From positions 1-8,705 of the forward strand of contig JAGRHX010000113.1 of NCBI GenBank assembly GCA_020444775.1: a stretch of 8,705 nucleotides of DNA. Reading direction: 5' to 3'. Of this stretch, positions 1 to 6,742 are shown in pieces. Below the pieces are notes generated by a model, which was given only the letters and a program-made list of their open reading frames with translations, was not told the DNA's origin and did no database searches. A program made the translations under genes and the position numbers. Positions within the stretch are counted from its first letter, which is position 1; each line of letters starts with the position of its first letter. This DNA is from Gammaproteobacteria bacterium (GTDB taxonomy: Bacteria > Pseudomonadota > Gammaproteobacteria > HK1).

Positions 1-875
1 CCACAGGCCAGCGTCTCGCGGTAGATGCCACGCTCATAGCAGCGATACTCGACCACGTTGCGATCGATGACCTGAGCGAAATTGACGTTGATGCCGTGTG
101 GGAACCAGGCAGAGCACTCCTGGTTGAAATAGCTGCTGATCCGGCGCACCAGCCAGGAGCCGACCGAGAGTCGCCGCCGCACCGGCCCTTCGGTGCCACC
201 GAAGATCGCTTGCGCCAGCGTCTTCAGCCCGAAACTGCGGTGAGGAAAGATGACCACGTGCGGTTCGCCGGTGAACACCAGATAGCCGGACACCTTCAAT
301 GACAACGCGTCGGTATACGGTTTCAGGTCGTGTTCGCGCACCGTGACATCCAGGCTCGGCAGCTGCGCCACCACCTGGTCGACCATGCTCTCGGCCTTGA
401 CCTGACAGACGGACTCCGGGACGCATCGGGCCGCGCCCAGATCGACCCACCCGGCATCATGGTTATCGGTGCCGATGCGGACGATGCTCGGGTTCGCCAG
501 CGGCACCTCGGTCATGATTCGCGCGTTGCGCACGCCATGCTCATCGCGCAGGAAGCGCGCGATGCTCATAAGGCCGTTGCCACAGCTCAGCGCCTCGCTG
601 CCGTCGGGCTCGAACATCCTGAAGATGACGTCGGCCTGGCGACTGCTCGGCCGACTGCTCCAGTGCGGATGACCCGCGGCGATACGCTCCAGGGTCGAGC
701 GATCGCTTCGCTGCACGACCAGCAGATTGTCGCAGCCAATCCCGAAACAGGTGTTGGTGGCTTGATGCGCGAACTGGGACTTCTCCTCCTCGCTGAGCAA
801 CTCGCCACCGAGCTCGTCAAGGATCACGAAGTTGTTACCGAACGACGTGTACTTGACAAACGGAACCGCTTTCAT
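1..875 (-). CDS. Diaminopimelate epimerase (DapF) family protein, 3' end cut by window edge
   Basis: This gene reads open from an ATG at 875 to the left edge (291 full codons), so its C-terminus is missing. DapF enzymes are cytoplasmic, cofactor-free epimerases that convert LL- to meso-diaminopimelate using two Cys residues as acid and base. Visible here: the N-terminal FVKYTSFGNNFVILD (canonical GNDF), GIGCDNLLVV, DGSEALSCGNG with the first Cys at residue 98, TGEPHVVIF (canonical GNPH), NVNFAQV, and YERGIYRETLACG with the second Cys at 291, the last full codon. The two Cys are about 193 residues apart against about 144 in E. coli DapF, so there is extra sequence, notably around residues 211-262; another extra stretch lies near 60-82. 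Canonical Asn residues are Glu at 89 and 204, which makes true DAP specificity doubtful. A GGAG lies 9 bases before the ATG. The gene starts 72 bases after the kinase stop and is probably co-transcribed with it. Family membership is secure; substrate is not. Confidence 0.88.
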   Translation of the reverse strand, partial: MKAVPFVKYTSFGNNFVILDELGGELLSEEEKSQFAHQATNTCFGIGCDNLLVVQRSDRSTLERIAAGHPHWSSRPSSRQADVIFRMFEPDGSEALSCGNGLMSIARFLRDEHGVRNARIMTEVPLANPSIVRIGTDNHDAGWVDLGAARCVPESVCQVKAESMVDQVVAQLPSLDVTVREHDLKPYTDALSLKVSGYLVFTGEPHVVIFPHRSFGLKTLAQAIFGGTEGPVRRRLSVGSWLVRRISSYFNQECSAWFPHGINVNFAQVIDRNVVEYRCYERGIYRETLAC

Positions 876-898
876 TTCGCAACACTCCACCGGCGAAA
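875..898 (-). promoter_or_regulatory. Possible hairpin presenting the DapF-like ribosome binding site
   Basis: The arms TTTCGC (875-880) and GCGAAA (893-898) are perfect inverted repeats with a 12-base loop. In the mRNA the GGAG lies in the loop, and the 3' arm ends on the A of the start codon. A 6-bp match can occur by chance, so this is only a candidate translation-control element. Confidence 0.25.
885..888 (-). promoter_or_regulatory. Ribosome binding site for the DapF-like gene
   Basis: On the minus strand GGAG stands 9 bases upstream of the ATG at 875. It supports this start, which also lies directly before the conserved N-terminal DapF motif. The GGAG falls in the loop of a possible 6-bp hairpin (875-898). 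Confidence 0.6.
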
Positions 899-947
899 GG
901 TCAATAGGGGAACGCGCATCGACGCTTCCATGAATCAGTCGGGCGCC

Positions 948-3900
948 TCACGCGGCCTCCAGACACTCTTGCTGCAACCGACGGATCACGTGCGGCAACA
1001 GTCCCTCGATCTCGTGCAGGACGATCTCCAGTCCGTCGAGATTGCCGTCCCGGAAGCCGTGCTCGGCCACCTTGCAAAGCTCGGCCAGGCGCGCAGCGCC
1101 CAGACTGGCCGCATTCGATTTCAGGCTGTGCATGGCGCGCTGCGCGTCCGCACCGCCGCCGACCGCGAGCGCCTCCTGGGCTTGCATCACCAGCTCCGGC
1201 GCGGTCTGCTCGAAGATGTTCACCACCTTCTTCAAGACCGACTCGCCACCCTCGACGTCGATGTTGCGAATCCGATCCAACAGCTTCGGGTCGATATAGA
1301 TGTCTTCCGGAGACACGCCGTCGATGCCGCTGTCCCCGTCCTCGACCTCCACCTCGACCTCCTGCATCGGCTCCCTGGCGTACAAGGTCGCATCTTCGAC
1401 CACTGCCGGATCCCGGCCCAGATTCACATTCCTTGGCACGGTGCCACCTGCCGCCAACCATCGATCCAACACCTGACGCAGCTGCTCGACCGAGAACGGC
1501 TTGCTGAGATAGTCATCCATGCCCGCCGATTCGCAGCGCTCGCGATCGCCTCGCATCGCGTTCGCGGTCAGGGCGATCACTGGCAGATGGCGCTCGGTGC
1601 CCGTCTCCCGCTCACGCAACGTGCGCGTCGTCTGGTATCCGTCCAGTTCGGGCATCTGGCAGTCCATGAGAACCAGGTCGAACTCATGGCCCTCTATCAG
1701 GGAAAGCGCCTCGCGACCGTTCTCCGCCAGCATCGCCTCGATACCCAGCATGCGCAGCGTCTCCAGCGTCAGCTCCTGGTTGACGAAGTTGTCCTCCGCC
1801 ACCAGCACGCGCGCGGCCGAGTAGCGCAGCATCGTCGCCGTATCGTCCCGACTCTTGTTGTCGACGGATTCGTCGTTATCATCACCTTGCAACATGCCGA
1901 CCAGTGACGCGCGTCGCACTGGCTTGGTCAAACACATCGCGCCCAGATTGCTTTCCAGGCTCTCGATGGCCTCGGCGCCGCTCATCGGCGCAAACAGCAC
2001 CACGCGCACCCCTGCCAACAGCGGATCGCGACGAATGATCTGCGCCAGCTCCAAGCCCTCGTCACCGGCCAGGTTGGCATCGATCATCACCACATCGAAG
2101 GCCTGGCCGCGCTCCACGCCGAGCCGCAGTCGGCCGACGGCCTCGGCGGCGTTGTCCACGCCGCAGTGGTCTACACCGAGCATGTCGAGCTTCTCGGATA
2201 TCGCCGCCCGACTGGAGGGCCGCTCATCCACGACCAGCGCGCGGATCGTGTCCAGGGCCCGCGCGCCGCCCGCCCGCTCGTGGACTCGATAGGCGGTGAA
2301 GCAGGCGGTGAAGGTGAATGTGGATCCCTTGCCAGACTCGCTGTCGACCTCGAGCGCCCCACCCATCAGCTCGACCAGACGCTTGGAAATCGCAAGGCCC
2401 AGACCGGTGCCGCCAAACTTCCGCGTGGTGGAGCCGTCCGCCTGGGCGAAGGCGTCGAAGATCACCGACAGCTGCTCACGCGACATACCAATGCCGGTGT
2501 CACTCACCGAGAAGCGCAGCACGGTCTGCTCCGGGTGCGACTCGACGAGTTCCACCAGCACCATGATCTCACCCTGCTCGGTGAACTTGATCGCATTTCC
2601 GACCAGATTCATCAGCACCTGACGCAGCCGTCCCGGGTCACCTTCGACCGAGGCGTAGGCGTCTGCCGTGACGCTGCAGACCAGTTCCACGCCCTTGCGC
2701 TGGGCCACGCTGGCCAGCTGTTCGCAGACGCCCTCGGTGAGCTCACCGACATCGAACTCCGACTGCTCGAGCTCCAGCTTCAACGCCTCGATCTTCGAGA
2801 AGTCGAGTACGTCGTTGATGATCCGCAGCAGGGATTCGCCGGAGCGCTTGATGGTGCGCGCGAAGCGCTTTTGCCGGCTGTCCAGAGAGGTTCCCAACAG
2901 CAGGTCGGCCATGCCGAGCATGCCGTGTATGGGTGTCCTGATCTCGTGGCTCATGTTGGCCAGGAACTCGCCCTTGGCGCGGGAGGCCTCTTCGGCCGCC
3001 TCTCGTTCCAGACGCTCCTTCGCCGCCGTGCTCTCGATGACGTTGTGCACGGTCTTGACCAGTTCCTGTTCCATGAAGACGAAGGCATCGGCCAGCCTGC
3101 CGACCTCGTCCGAGTAGCGCTTGGACATCCGCTCCAGTGACGGGGCCAGTGGATAAGCACGCGTGAAGTCCTTCTTCGGCAACATCTTCGCGTACTCGGC
3201 CAGGCTGTTGAGCGGATGCGCGATATGTGCCACCAGCAGGAACACCGCAACGATGCTCAGCGAGAACACCAAAGTGATGATCGCGACCTGGCGCGCGACC
3301 AGGGCCTCCGCGGGCTTTTGGATCTCGGCCTCTGGCACCACCACCGACAGATACCAGTCGAAGGCCTTGAAGTAGCTCGTGAACGAACGCACCAGCTGGT
3401 CGCCACCGAGCGGATCGGTGGTGTGCAGCTGGGTCTGACCTTCACCGAAACGTTCACGCAGGTTCTTCAGGTTGACGCCGATCGCCTCGGTCTGCGCGGG
3501 CAGCGGCTCTCCATCCTCGGCGTGACTGGCTGGCGCCACCAGAAGCTCACCCTTGCCGTCGTGCAAGAGCACGTAGCCGCTGTCGACGATGCTAATCCGC
3601 TCGAAGGTCTTACGCAGATTGGCCACGATCCGGTCGAGCTGCTTCTGACTCTCGGCCTCGATGTCACCGAAGTCGATGACCCCGACCACCGTCCACGACC
3701 ATTCGTGTATGGGCACGAAATAGCCCAGATGCTTGCGGTCCTCGCCCTGCTCACCCTTGAACATGAACACGGCCTTGTCGCCAGCACTCGACAGCTTGCT
3801 CGCCTGCATCGCCGACAGCAGGGTCCGCCCCTTCAGATCGCGGATGCCTTCGAAGCTGAAGCCGTTCGCGTATTCGGCCTGATGGCCTCGCACCCGTCCC

Positions 3901-4262
3901 GACTCGTCGATGATGAACAGCTCGCCCTTGTCGTAGGCAAAGTTCCGCAGCCAGTCCAGCGCCTGGCTCTTCGCCTGCTCCGCGTCCAGAAGCCCACGAT
4001 TGGACAGTGACACGAAGGCGCCCAAGCCACCGGCGGTCACCGACGTGACCGCACGAAGATCGGCATCGAGTCGACGCAAGATGTCGATCTTGTCCGAGGT
4101 CAAGCGGTTGTATCCGGCACGGATGTTCAGCTCGACCAGCTGCAAGACGTTCTCGGAGGCGTTCTCCTCCAGGTCGAGCATGGCGTTCTTCACGTCGCGA
4201 TTGGTGAAATAGATGATCGCCGTCGCCGTCGTCGCCATGACGAACAGCAGGAGAATGATCAT
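948..4262 (-). CDS. Membrane-bound hybrid histidine kinase (Cache-HAMP-HisKA-HATPase-REC-REC-HPt)
   Basis: A 1104-residue sensor kinase counted from the ATG at 4262. Layout: membrane helix at 1-19; extracytoplasmic region 20-322 that looks like two Cache-type units (each ends in a pattern such as [17 protein letters not shown] or [14 protein letters not shown]); second helix about 326-345; HAMP about 346-400; coiled linker; HisKA with NMSHEIRTP, phospho-His 439; HATPase with N-box NLVGNAIKF (Asn 556), DTGIGM (588-593) and GGTGLGL (617-623); receiver 1 with Asp 728 and Lys 780; receiver 2 with Glu 823/Asp 824, Asp 867, Thr 899 and Lys 921; HPt with [13 protein letters not shown], phospho-His 1045. 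All phosphorelay residues are present, so a His-Asp-His relay resembling BarA-type kinases is expected, with final transfer to separate receivers such as the two upstream REC-PAS-GGDEF-EAL proteins (inferred). The reading frame is open to an ATG at 4433, but that would overlap the upstream gene by 92 bases; an ATG at 4376 overlaps by 35. The start at 4262 has a poor ribosome site and drops the basic stretch IPRSFKSR, so the start is uncertain. Confidence 0.93.
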   Translation of the reverse strand: MIILLLFVMATTATAIIYFTNRDVKNAMLDLEENASENVLQLVELNIRAGYNRLTSDKIDILRRLDADLRAVTSVTAGGLGAFVSLSNRGLLDAEQAKSQALDWLRNFAYDKGELFIIDESGRVRGHQAEYANGFSFEGIRDLKGRTLLSAMQASKLSSAGDKAVFMFKGEQGEDRKHLGYFVPIHEWSWTVVGVIDFGDIEAESQKQLDRIVANLRKTFERISIVDSGYVLLHDGKGELLVAPASHAEDGEPLPAQTEAIGVNLKNLRERFGEGQTQLHTTDPLGGDQLVRSFTSYFKAFDWYLSVVVPEAEIQKPAEALVARQVAIITLVFSLSIVAVFLLVAHIAHPLNSLAEYAKMLPKKDFTRAYPLAPSLERMSKRYSDEVGRLADAFVFMEQELVKTVHNVIESTAAKERLEREAAEEASRAKGEFLANMSHEIRTPIHGMLGMADLLLGTSLDSRQKRFARTIKRSGESLLRIINDVLDFSKIEALKLELEQSEFDVGELTEGVCEQLASVAQRKGVELVCSVTADAYASVEGDPGRLRQVLMNLVGNAIKFTEQGEIMVLVELVESHPEQTVLRFSVSDTGIGMSREQLSVIFDAFAQADGSTTRKFGGTGLGLAISKRLVELMGGALEVDSESGKGSTFTFTACFTAYRVHERAGGARALDTIRALVVDERPSSRAAISEKLDMLGVDHCGVDNAAEAVGRLRLGVERGQAFDVVMIDANLAGDEGLELAQIIRRDPLLAGVRVVLFAPMSGAEAIESLESNLGAMCLTKPVRRASLVGMLQGDDNDESVDNKSRDDTATMLRYSAARVLVAEDNFVNQELTLETLRMLGIEAMLAENGREALSLIEGHEFDLVLMDCQMPELDGYQTTRTLRERETGTERHLPVIALTANAMRGDRERCESAGMDDYLSKPFSVEQLRQVLDRWLAAGGTVPRNVNLGRDPAVVEDATLYAREPMQEVEVEVEDGDSGIDGVSPEDIYIDPKLLDRIRNIDVEGGESVLKKVVNIFEQTAPELVMQAQEALAVGGGADAQRAMHSLKSNAASLGAARLAELCKVAEHGFRDGNLDGLEIVLHEIEGLLPHVIRRLQQECLEAA
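1341..1364. repeat. Two-copy 12-base tandem repeat in the kinase linker
   Basis: Two adjoining 12-base units (1341-1352 and 1353-1364) match at 10 of 12 positions. They encode the alternating acidic stretch QEVEVEVE in the linker between receiver 2 and the HPt domain. This is probably simple slippage in a flexible linker. Confidence 0.5.
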
Positions 4263-4341
4263 CCGCGACTTGAAGGACCGGGGTATTACCTGAACCTTAC
4301 AGCGATGGGTTTGGTGTCTATCGACGGACCTGCAGACATCG

Positions 4342-6609
4342 TTAGCCGAGATCAGCCGCGATGCCCAGACGGCCATCGCCAAAGTGACCGCGCTCGCAGT
4401 CCTGGCGTCGCATGACAACCGCCTGTGACGCACGCGGGCCGTCTGCGCGCTCGTTCAACCAGCGCCTGAGGTCGTCGTAGGGCATCGCCTGCGCATACAG
4501 CCATCCCTGCACCTGGTCGCAGTTCATCTGCTTGATGAGATCGAGCTGCTTCTGCAGCTCCACGCCCTCGGCGACCACGGTCAGGTTCAAGGCATGACCA
4601 AGCGCGACAATCGCGCGGGTTATCACCAAGGTCTGCTCGTCCTCACAGATCCGACTGACGAAGCTCCGGTCCAGTTTTATGGTCGAGAAGGGCAGCTCAC
4701 GCAGATAGCTCAGCGAGGAATAACCGGTGCCGAAATCATCCAGGGCCAGATGCAGGCCCATACGTCGCAGACGTTCCAGGACCTGTCTGCTGTGCTCCAT
4801 GTCGTGGACCAGCACGCTCTCGGTAACCTCCAGCTCCAGCGCCGAGGCCCGCAGCCCGTGCTGCGCCACACTGTTCTCGATGAACGCGCACAGCTCGGGG
4901 TCGTGAAACTGTCTGGGCGAGAGATTCACCGATACCGGTAGCCGGCGACCCGTCTCACGCCACAGCCGCGCCATGTCCGCAAGCGCACGGCCCGTCACGT
5001 ATCGACCCAGTTCGAAGATCAACTCGGAACGTTCCGCAACCGCCACGAATTCCATCGGTGGCACATGCCCCAGGGATTCGTCGGTCCAGCGGACGAGCGC
5101 CTCCACGCCACTGACAAGCCCATCGTGGACGTCGATCTTCGGCTGATAGTGGACCTCGACGCGCTTCTCACGCAGCGCCTTGAGCAGACGGCTCTCGACC
5201 TGCAGACGACCACCGCCGCGGGCTTCGATGCGGCCTCGATACTCACCGTGCGCGGCGGGGCCGGCGAGCTTGGCCTGATTCAACGCGAACTCGGCGTTAC
5301 GAAGCAGCGCCTCACCGGATTCACCGTCGAAGGGGAACACCGCCGCGCCGATGCTGGCCGAGACCCGGTAGCGCTCATCGCCGATGGTGAATGGCTGACC
5401 GAACGCCACACGCACGCGGTCGGCGATACGCTGGGCGACGCTCTCGCCCTCCGAGGTCGAGAGCATGAGCAGGAACTCATCGCCACCACCACGAGCCAGT
5501 AGGGCGTTGGCCTCCTCTCCATTGCCGCGCGAGCGACCCGGCCCGATCCGCAGGATCAAATCCTCGTCGCGTATCGCTCCGCCCAGGCGCTCGGCGATCT
5601 CACACAACAACCGGTCGCCAGCGCGATGCCCCAACGATTCGTTGAAGCGTTTGAAGTCGTCGATGTCCACCAGCATCACCAGGACCTGCCGCGAGCGCTG
5701 CTGACAGCTCATGATCGCGCGGTTCAGCTGGTCGATGAAGCAGCGCCGGTTGGCGAGCCCCGTCAAGCTGTCGTGACGATGGATATAGGCGAGCCGCTCC
5801 TGACTGCGGCGCAGTTCGGAGATGTCCTGGACGACACCGACCAGATGCGCACAACGCTGGTCGTCATGAACCTCGAATCGCCCCTCGTGACGTACGAATC
5901 TGATCTCGCCCTGGCCGTCAACCACCCGATGCTCGGTGCTGAAGGCACGCTGGCTGGTCAACGCGTCACCGAGCAGCTCTCGCACGCTCTCGCGTTCCTG
6001 GCTCGGAATCAGTCCGATGAACTCGTCCAGTCCGCAGCGCTTGTACACCGAATCATCCAGCCCCAGAAGCTGCAGCAGCTCGTCGGAGACGACGATCTCC
6101 GAACCACCCGGCTCGCACTCCCACAGCCCGAAGCGTGCCAGCCGCTGTGCATCGGTCAGCCGCCTTCGACTCTCATCCAGCTGCTTGACCGCCTCGCTCA
6201 TCCGCAACACGTAGCGCAGTCTCTGCACCAGCAGCTCGAAGTTCAGCGGCTTGGTGATGAAGTCGGTCGCACCCGCGCTGAAGGCCGAGGACACCGACTC
6301 GGTATCCTCCAGGGCAGTCATGATGACAATCGGGGTCAGGGCATGGCCTGGAAGCTCCCGTAGCCGCCGGGTCGTGGCGAAGCCGTCCATACCTGGCATC
6401 AGCAGGTCCAGGACCACCACGTCGATGCTCTCGTCACGGGCAATCTCCAGCGCCTTGTGGCCACTCGAGGCGTGCAGCACACGCATCTTCGCGCTCTGCA
6501 ACACCGCCGACACGACCAGCCGAGCGGTCGGATCGTCATCGACGATAAGCACCGTGGCATCGCGAATCGATCCCGAGGATCTGTGCTCTGGCAAGCGTTC
6601 CTGCTGCAT
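4342..6609 (-). CDS. Response regulator, REC-PAS-GGDEF-EAL (cyclic di-GMP synthase/phosphodiesterase)
   Basis: A 755-residue cytoplasmic protein predicted to make and/or break cyclic di-GMP under receiver control. Domains: REC about 18-137 with Asp 24/25, phospho-Asp 68 ([13 protein letters not shown]), Thr 98 and Lys 120 (ITKPLN); PAS about 150-265; GGDEF about 275-450 with metal-site VDIDDFK (Asp 315), an RDED inhibitory-site motif at 347-350 and GGDEF at 375-379; EAL about 475-715 with GVEALVRW (Glu 503), VNLSPRQF (Asn 562), [15 protein letters not shown] (Asp 624/625), IKLDRSF (Lys 645), VAEGVE (Glu 681) and QGW (Gln 701). All main catalytic residues of both domains are present. Between the RDED motif and GGDEF sits an extra stretch of about 19 residues. 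The start is set by GGGAG 5 bases before the ATG at 6609; the frame is open further upstream to 6864, but that would overlap the preceding gene and encodes unconserved sequence. About 34 residues after the EAL domain match nothing I recognise. The kinase frame follows closely, suggesting co-transcription and a shared pathway. Confidence 0.94.
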   Translation of the reverse strand: MQQERLPEHRSSGSIRDATVLIVDDDPTARLVVSAVLQSAKMRVLHASSGHKALEIARDESIDVVVLDLLMPGMDGFATTRRLRELPGHALTPIVIMTALEDTESVSSAFSAGATDFITKPLNFELLVQRLRYVLRMSEAVKQLDESRRRLTDAQRLARFGLWECEPGGSEIVVSDELLQLLGLDDSVYKRCGLDEFIGLIPSQERESVRELLGDALTSQRAFSTEHRVVDGQGEIRFVRHEGRFEVHDDQRCAHLVGVVQDISELRRSQERLAYIHRHDSLTGLANRRCFIDQLNRAIMSCQQRSRQVLVMLVDIDDFKRFNESLGHRAGDRLLCEIAERLGGAIRDEDLILRIGPGRSRGNGEEANALLARGGGDEFLLMLSTSEGESVAQRIADRVRVAFGQPFTIGDERYRVSASIGAAVFPFDGESGEALLRNAEFALNQAKLAGPAAHGEYRGRIEARGGGRLQVESRLLKALREKRVEVHYQPKIDVHDGLVSGVEALVRWTDESLGHVPPMEFVAVAERSELIFELGRYVTGRALADMARLWRETGRRLPVSVNLSPRQFHDPELCAFIENSVAQHGLRASALELEVTESVLVHDMEHSRQVLERLRRMGLHLALDDFGTGYSSLSYLRELPFSTIKLDRSFVSRICEDEQTLVITRAIVALGHALNLTVVAEGVELQKQLDLIKQMNCDQVQGWLYAQAMPYDDLRRWLNERADGPRASQAVVMRRQDCERGHFGDGRLGIAADLG

Positions 6610-6614
6610 ATCGA

Positions 6615-6619
6615 CTCCC
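6615..6619 (-). promoter_or_regulatory. Ribosome binding site deciding the start of the second REC-PAS-GGDEF-EAL gene
   Basis: GGGAG on the minus strand lies 5 bases before the ATG at 6609. It favours this start over the longer frame beginning at 6864, which would overlap the upstream gene by 122 bases. Confidence 0.65.
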
Positions 6620-6668
6620 AAGCTCACCCGTTCCACCCGCGTGACGCCCCTTGCATCGATGGTCGCGG

Positions 6669-6707
6669 GCCGTGGCGTCGCGCTTCCGGGCCGTGGGTCG
6701 CCACGGC
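6669..6707 (-). promoter_or_regulatory. Alternative-pairing hairpin in the gap between the two GGDEF-EAL genes
   Basis: In the minus-strand RNA a GCCGTGG arm (6707-6701) can pair with an adjacent CCACGGC (6696-6690) across a 4-base loop. It can instead pair with a second CCACGGC (6675-6669), extended to 9 bp (GCCGTGGCG with CGCCACGGC), across a 21-base loop. No run of T follows, so this is not a standard intrinsic terminator. It may stabilise the RNA, attenuate, or modulate expression between the two genes; the role is not known. Confidence 0.4.
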
Positions 6708-6742
6708 GCACGAGAAACGTCCGCGGCCGAGACTGGCTTGCC

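Noticed and set aside
876..910. Possible promoter with a TTGACC -35 box in front of the DapF-like gene
   Set aside because: The matching -10 position would be TGCGAA, overlapping the ribosome site and start; no convincing -10 box is present.
330..1907. Plus-strand open frame of 525 codons
   Set aside because: It lies antisense to the DapF-like gene and the kinase C-terminus, both with clear conserved motifs. Its translation shows no recognisable domain; it is a typical GC-rich shadow frame.
2166..3140. Plus-strand open frame of 324 codons
   Set aside because: Antisense to the HATPase and HisKA part of the kinase, rich in Leu, Arg, Gln and His with no motifs; a shadow of the real coding strand.
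3216..4010. Plus-strand open frame of 264 codons
   Set aside because: Antisense to the kinase sensor region; no motif, signal sequence or ribosome site that would support it.
5626..6363. Plus-strand open frame of 245 codons
   Set aside because: Antisense to the REC, PAS and start of GGDEF of the second regulator, where the minus-strand domain match is unambiguous.
6669..6707. Intrinsic terminator between the two regulators
   Set aside because: The hairpin is strong, but no T-rich run follows it on the minus strand.
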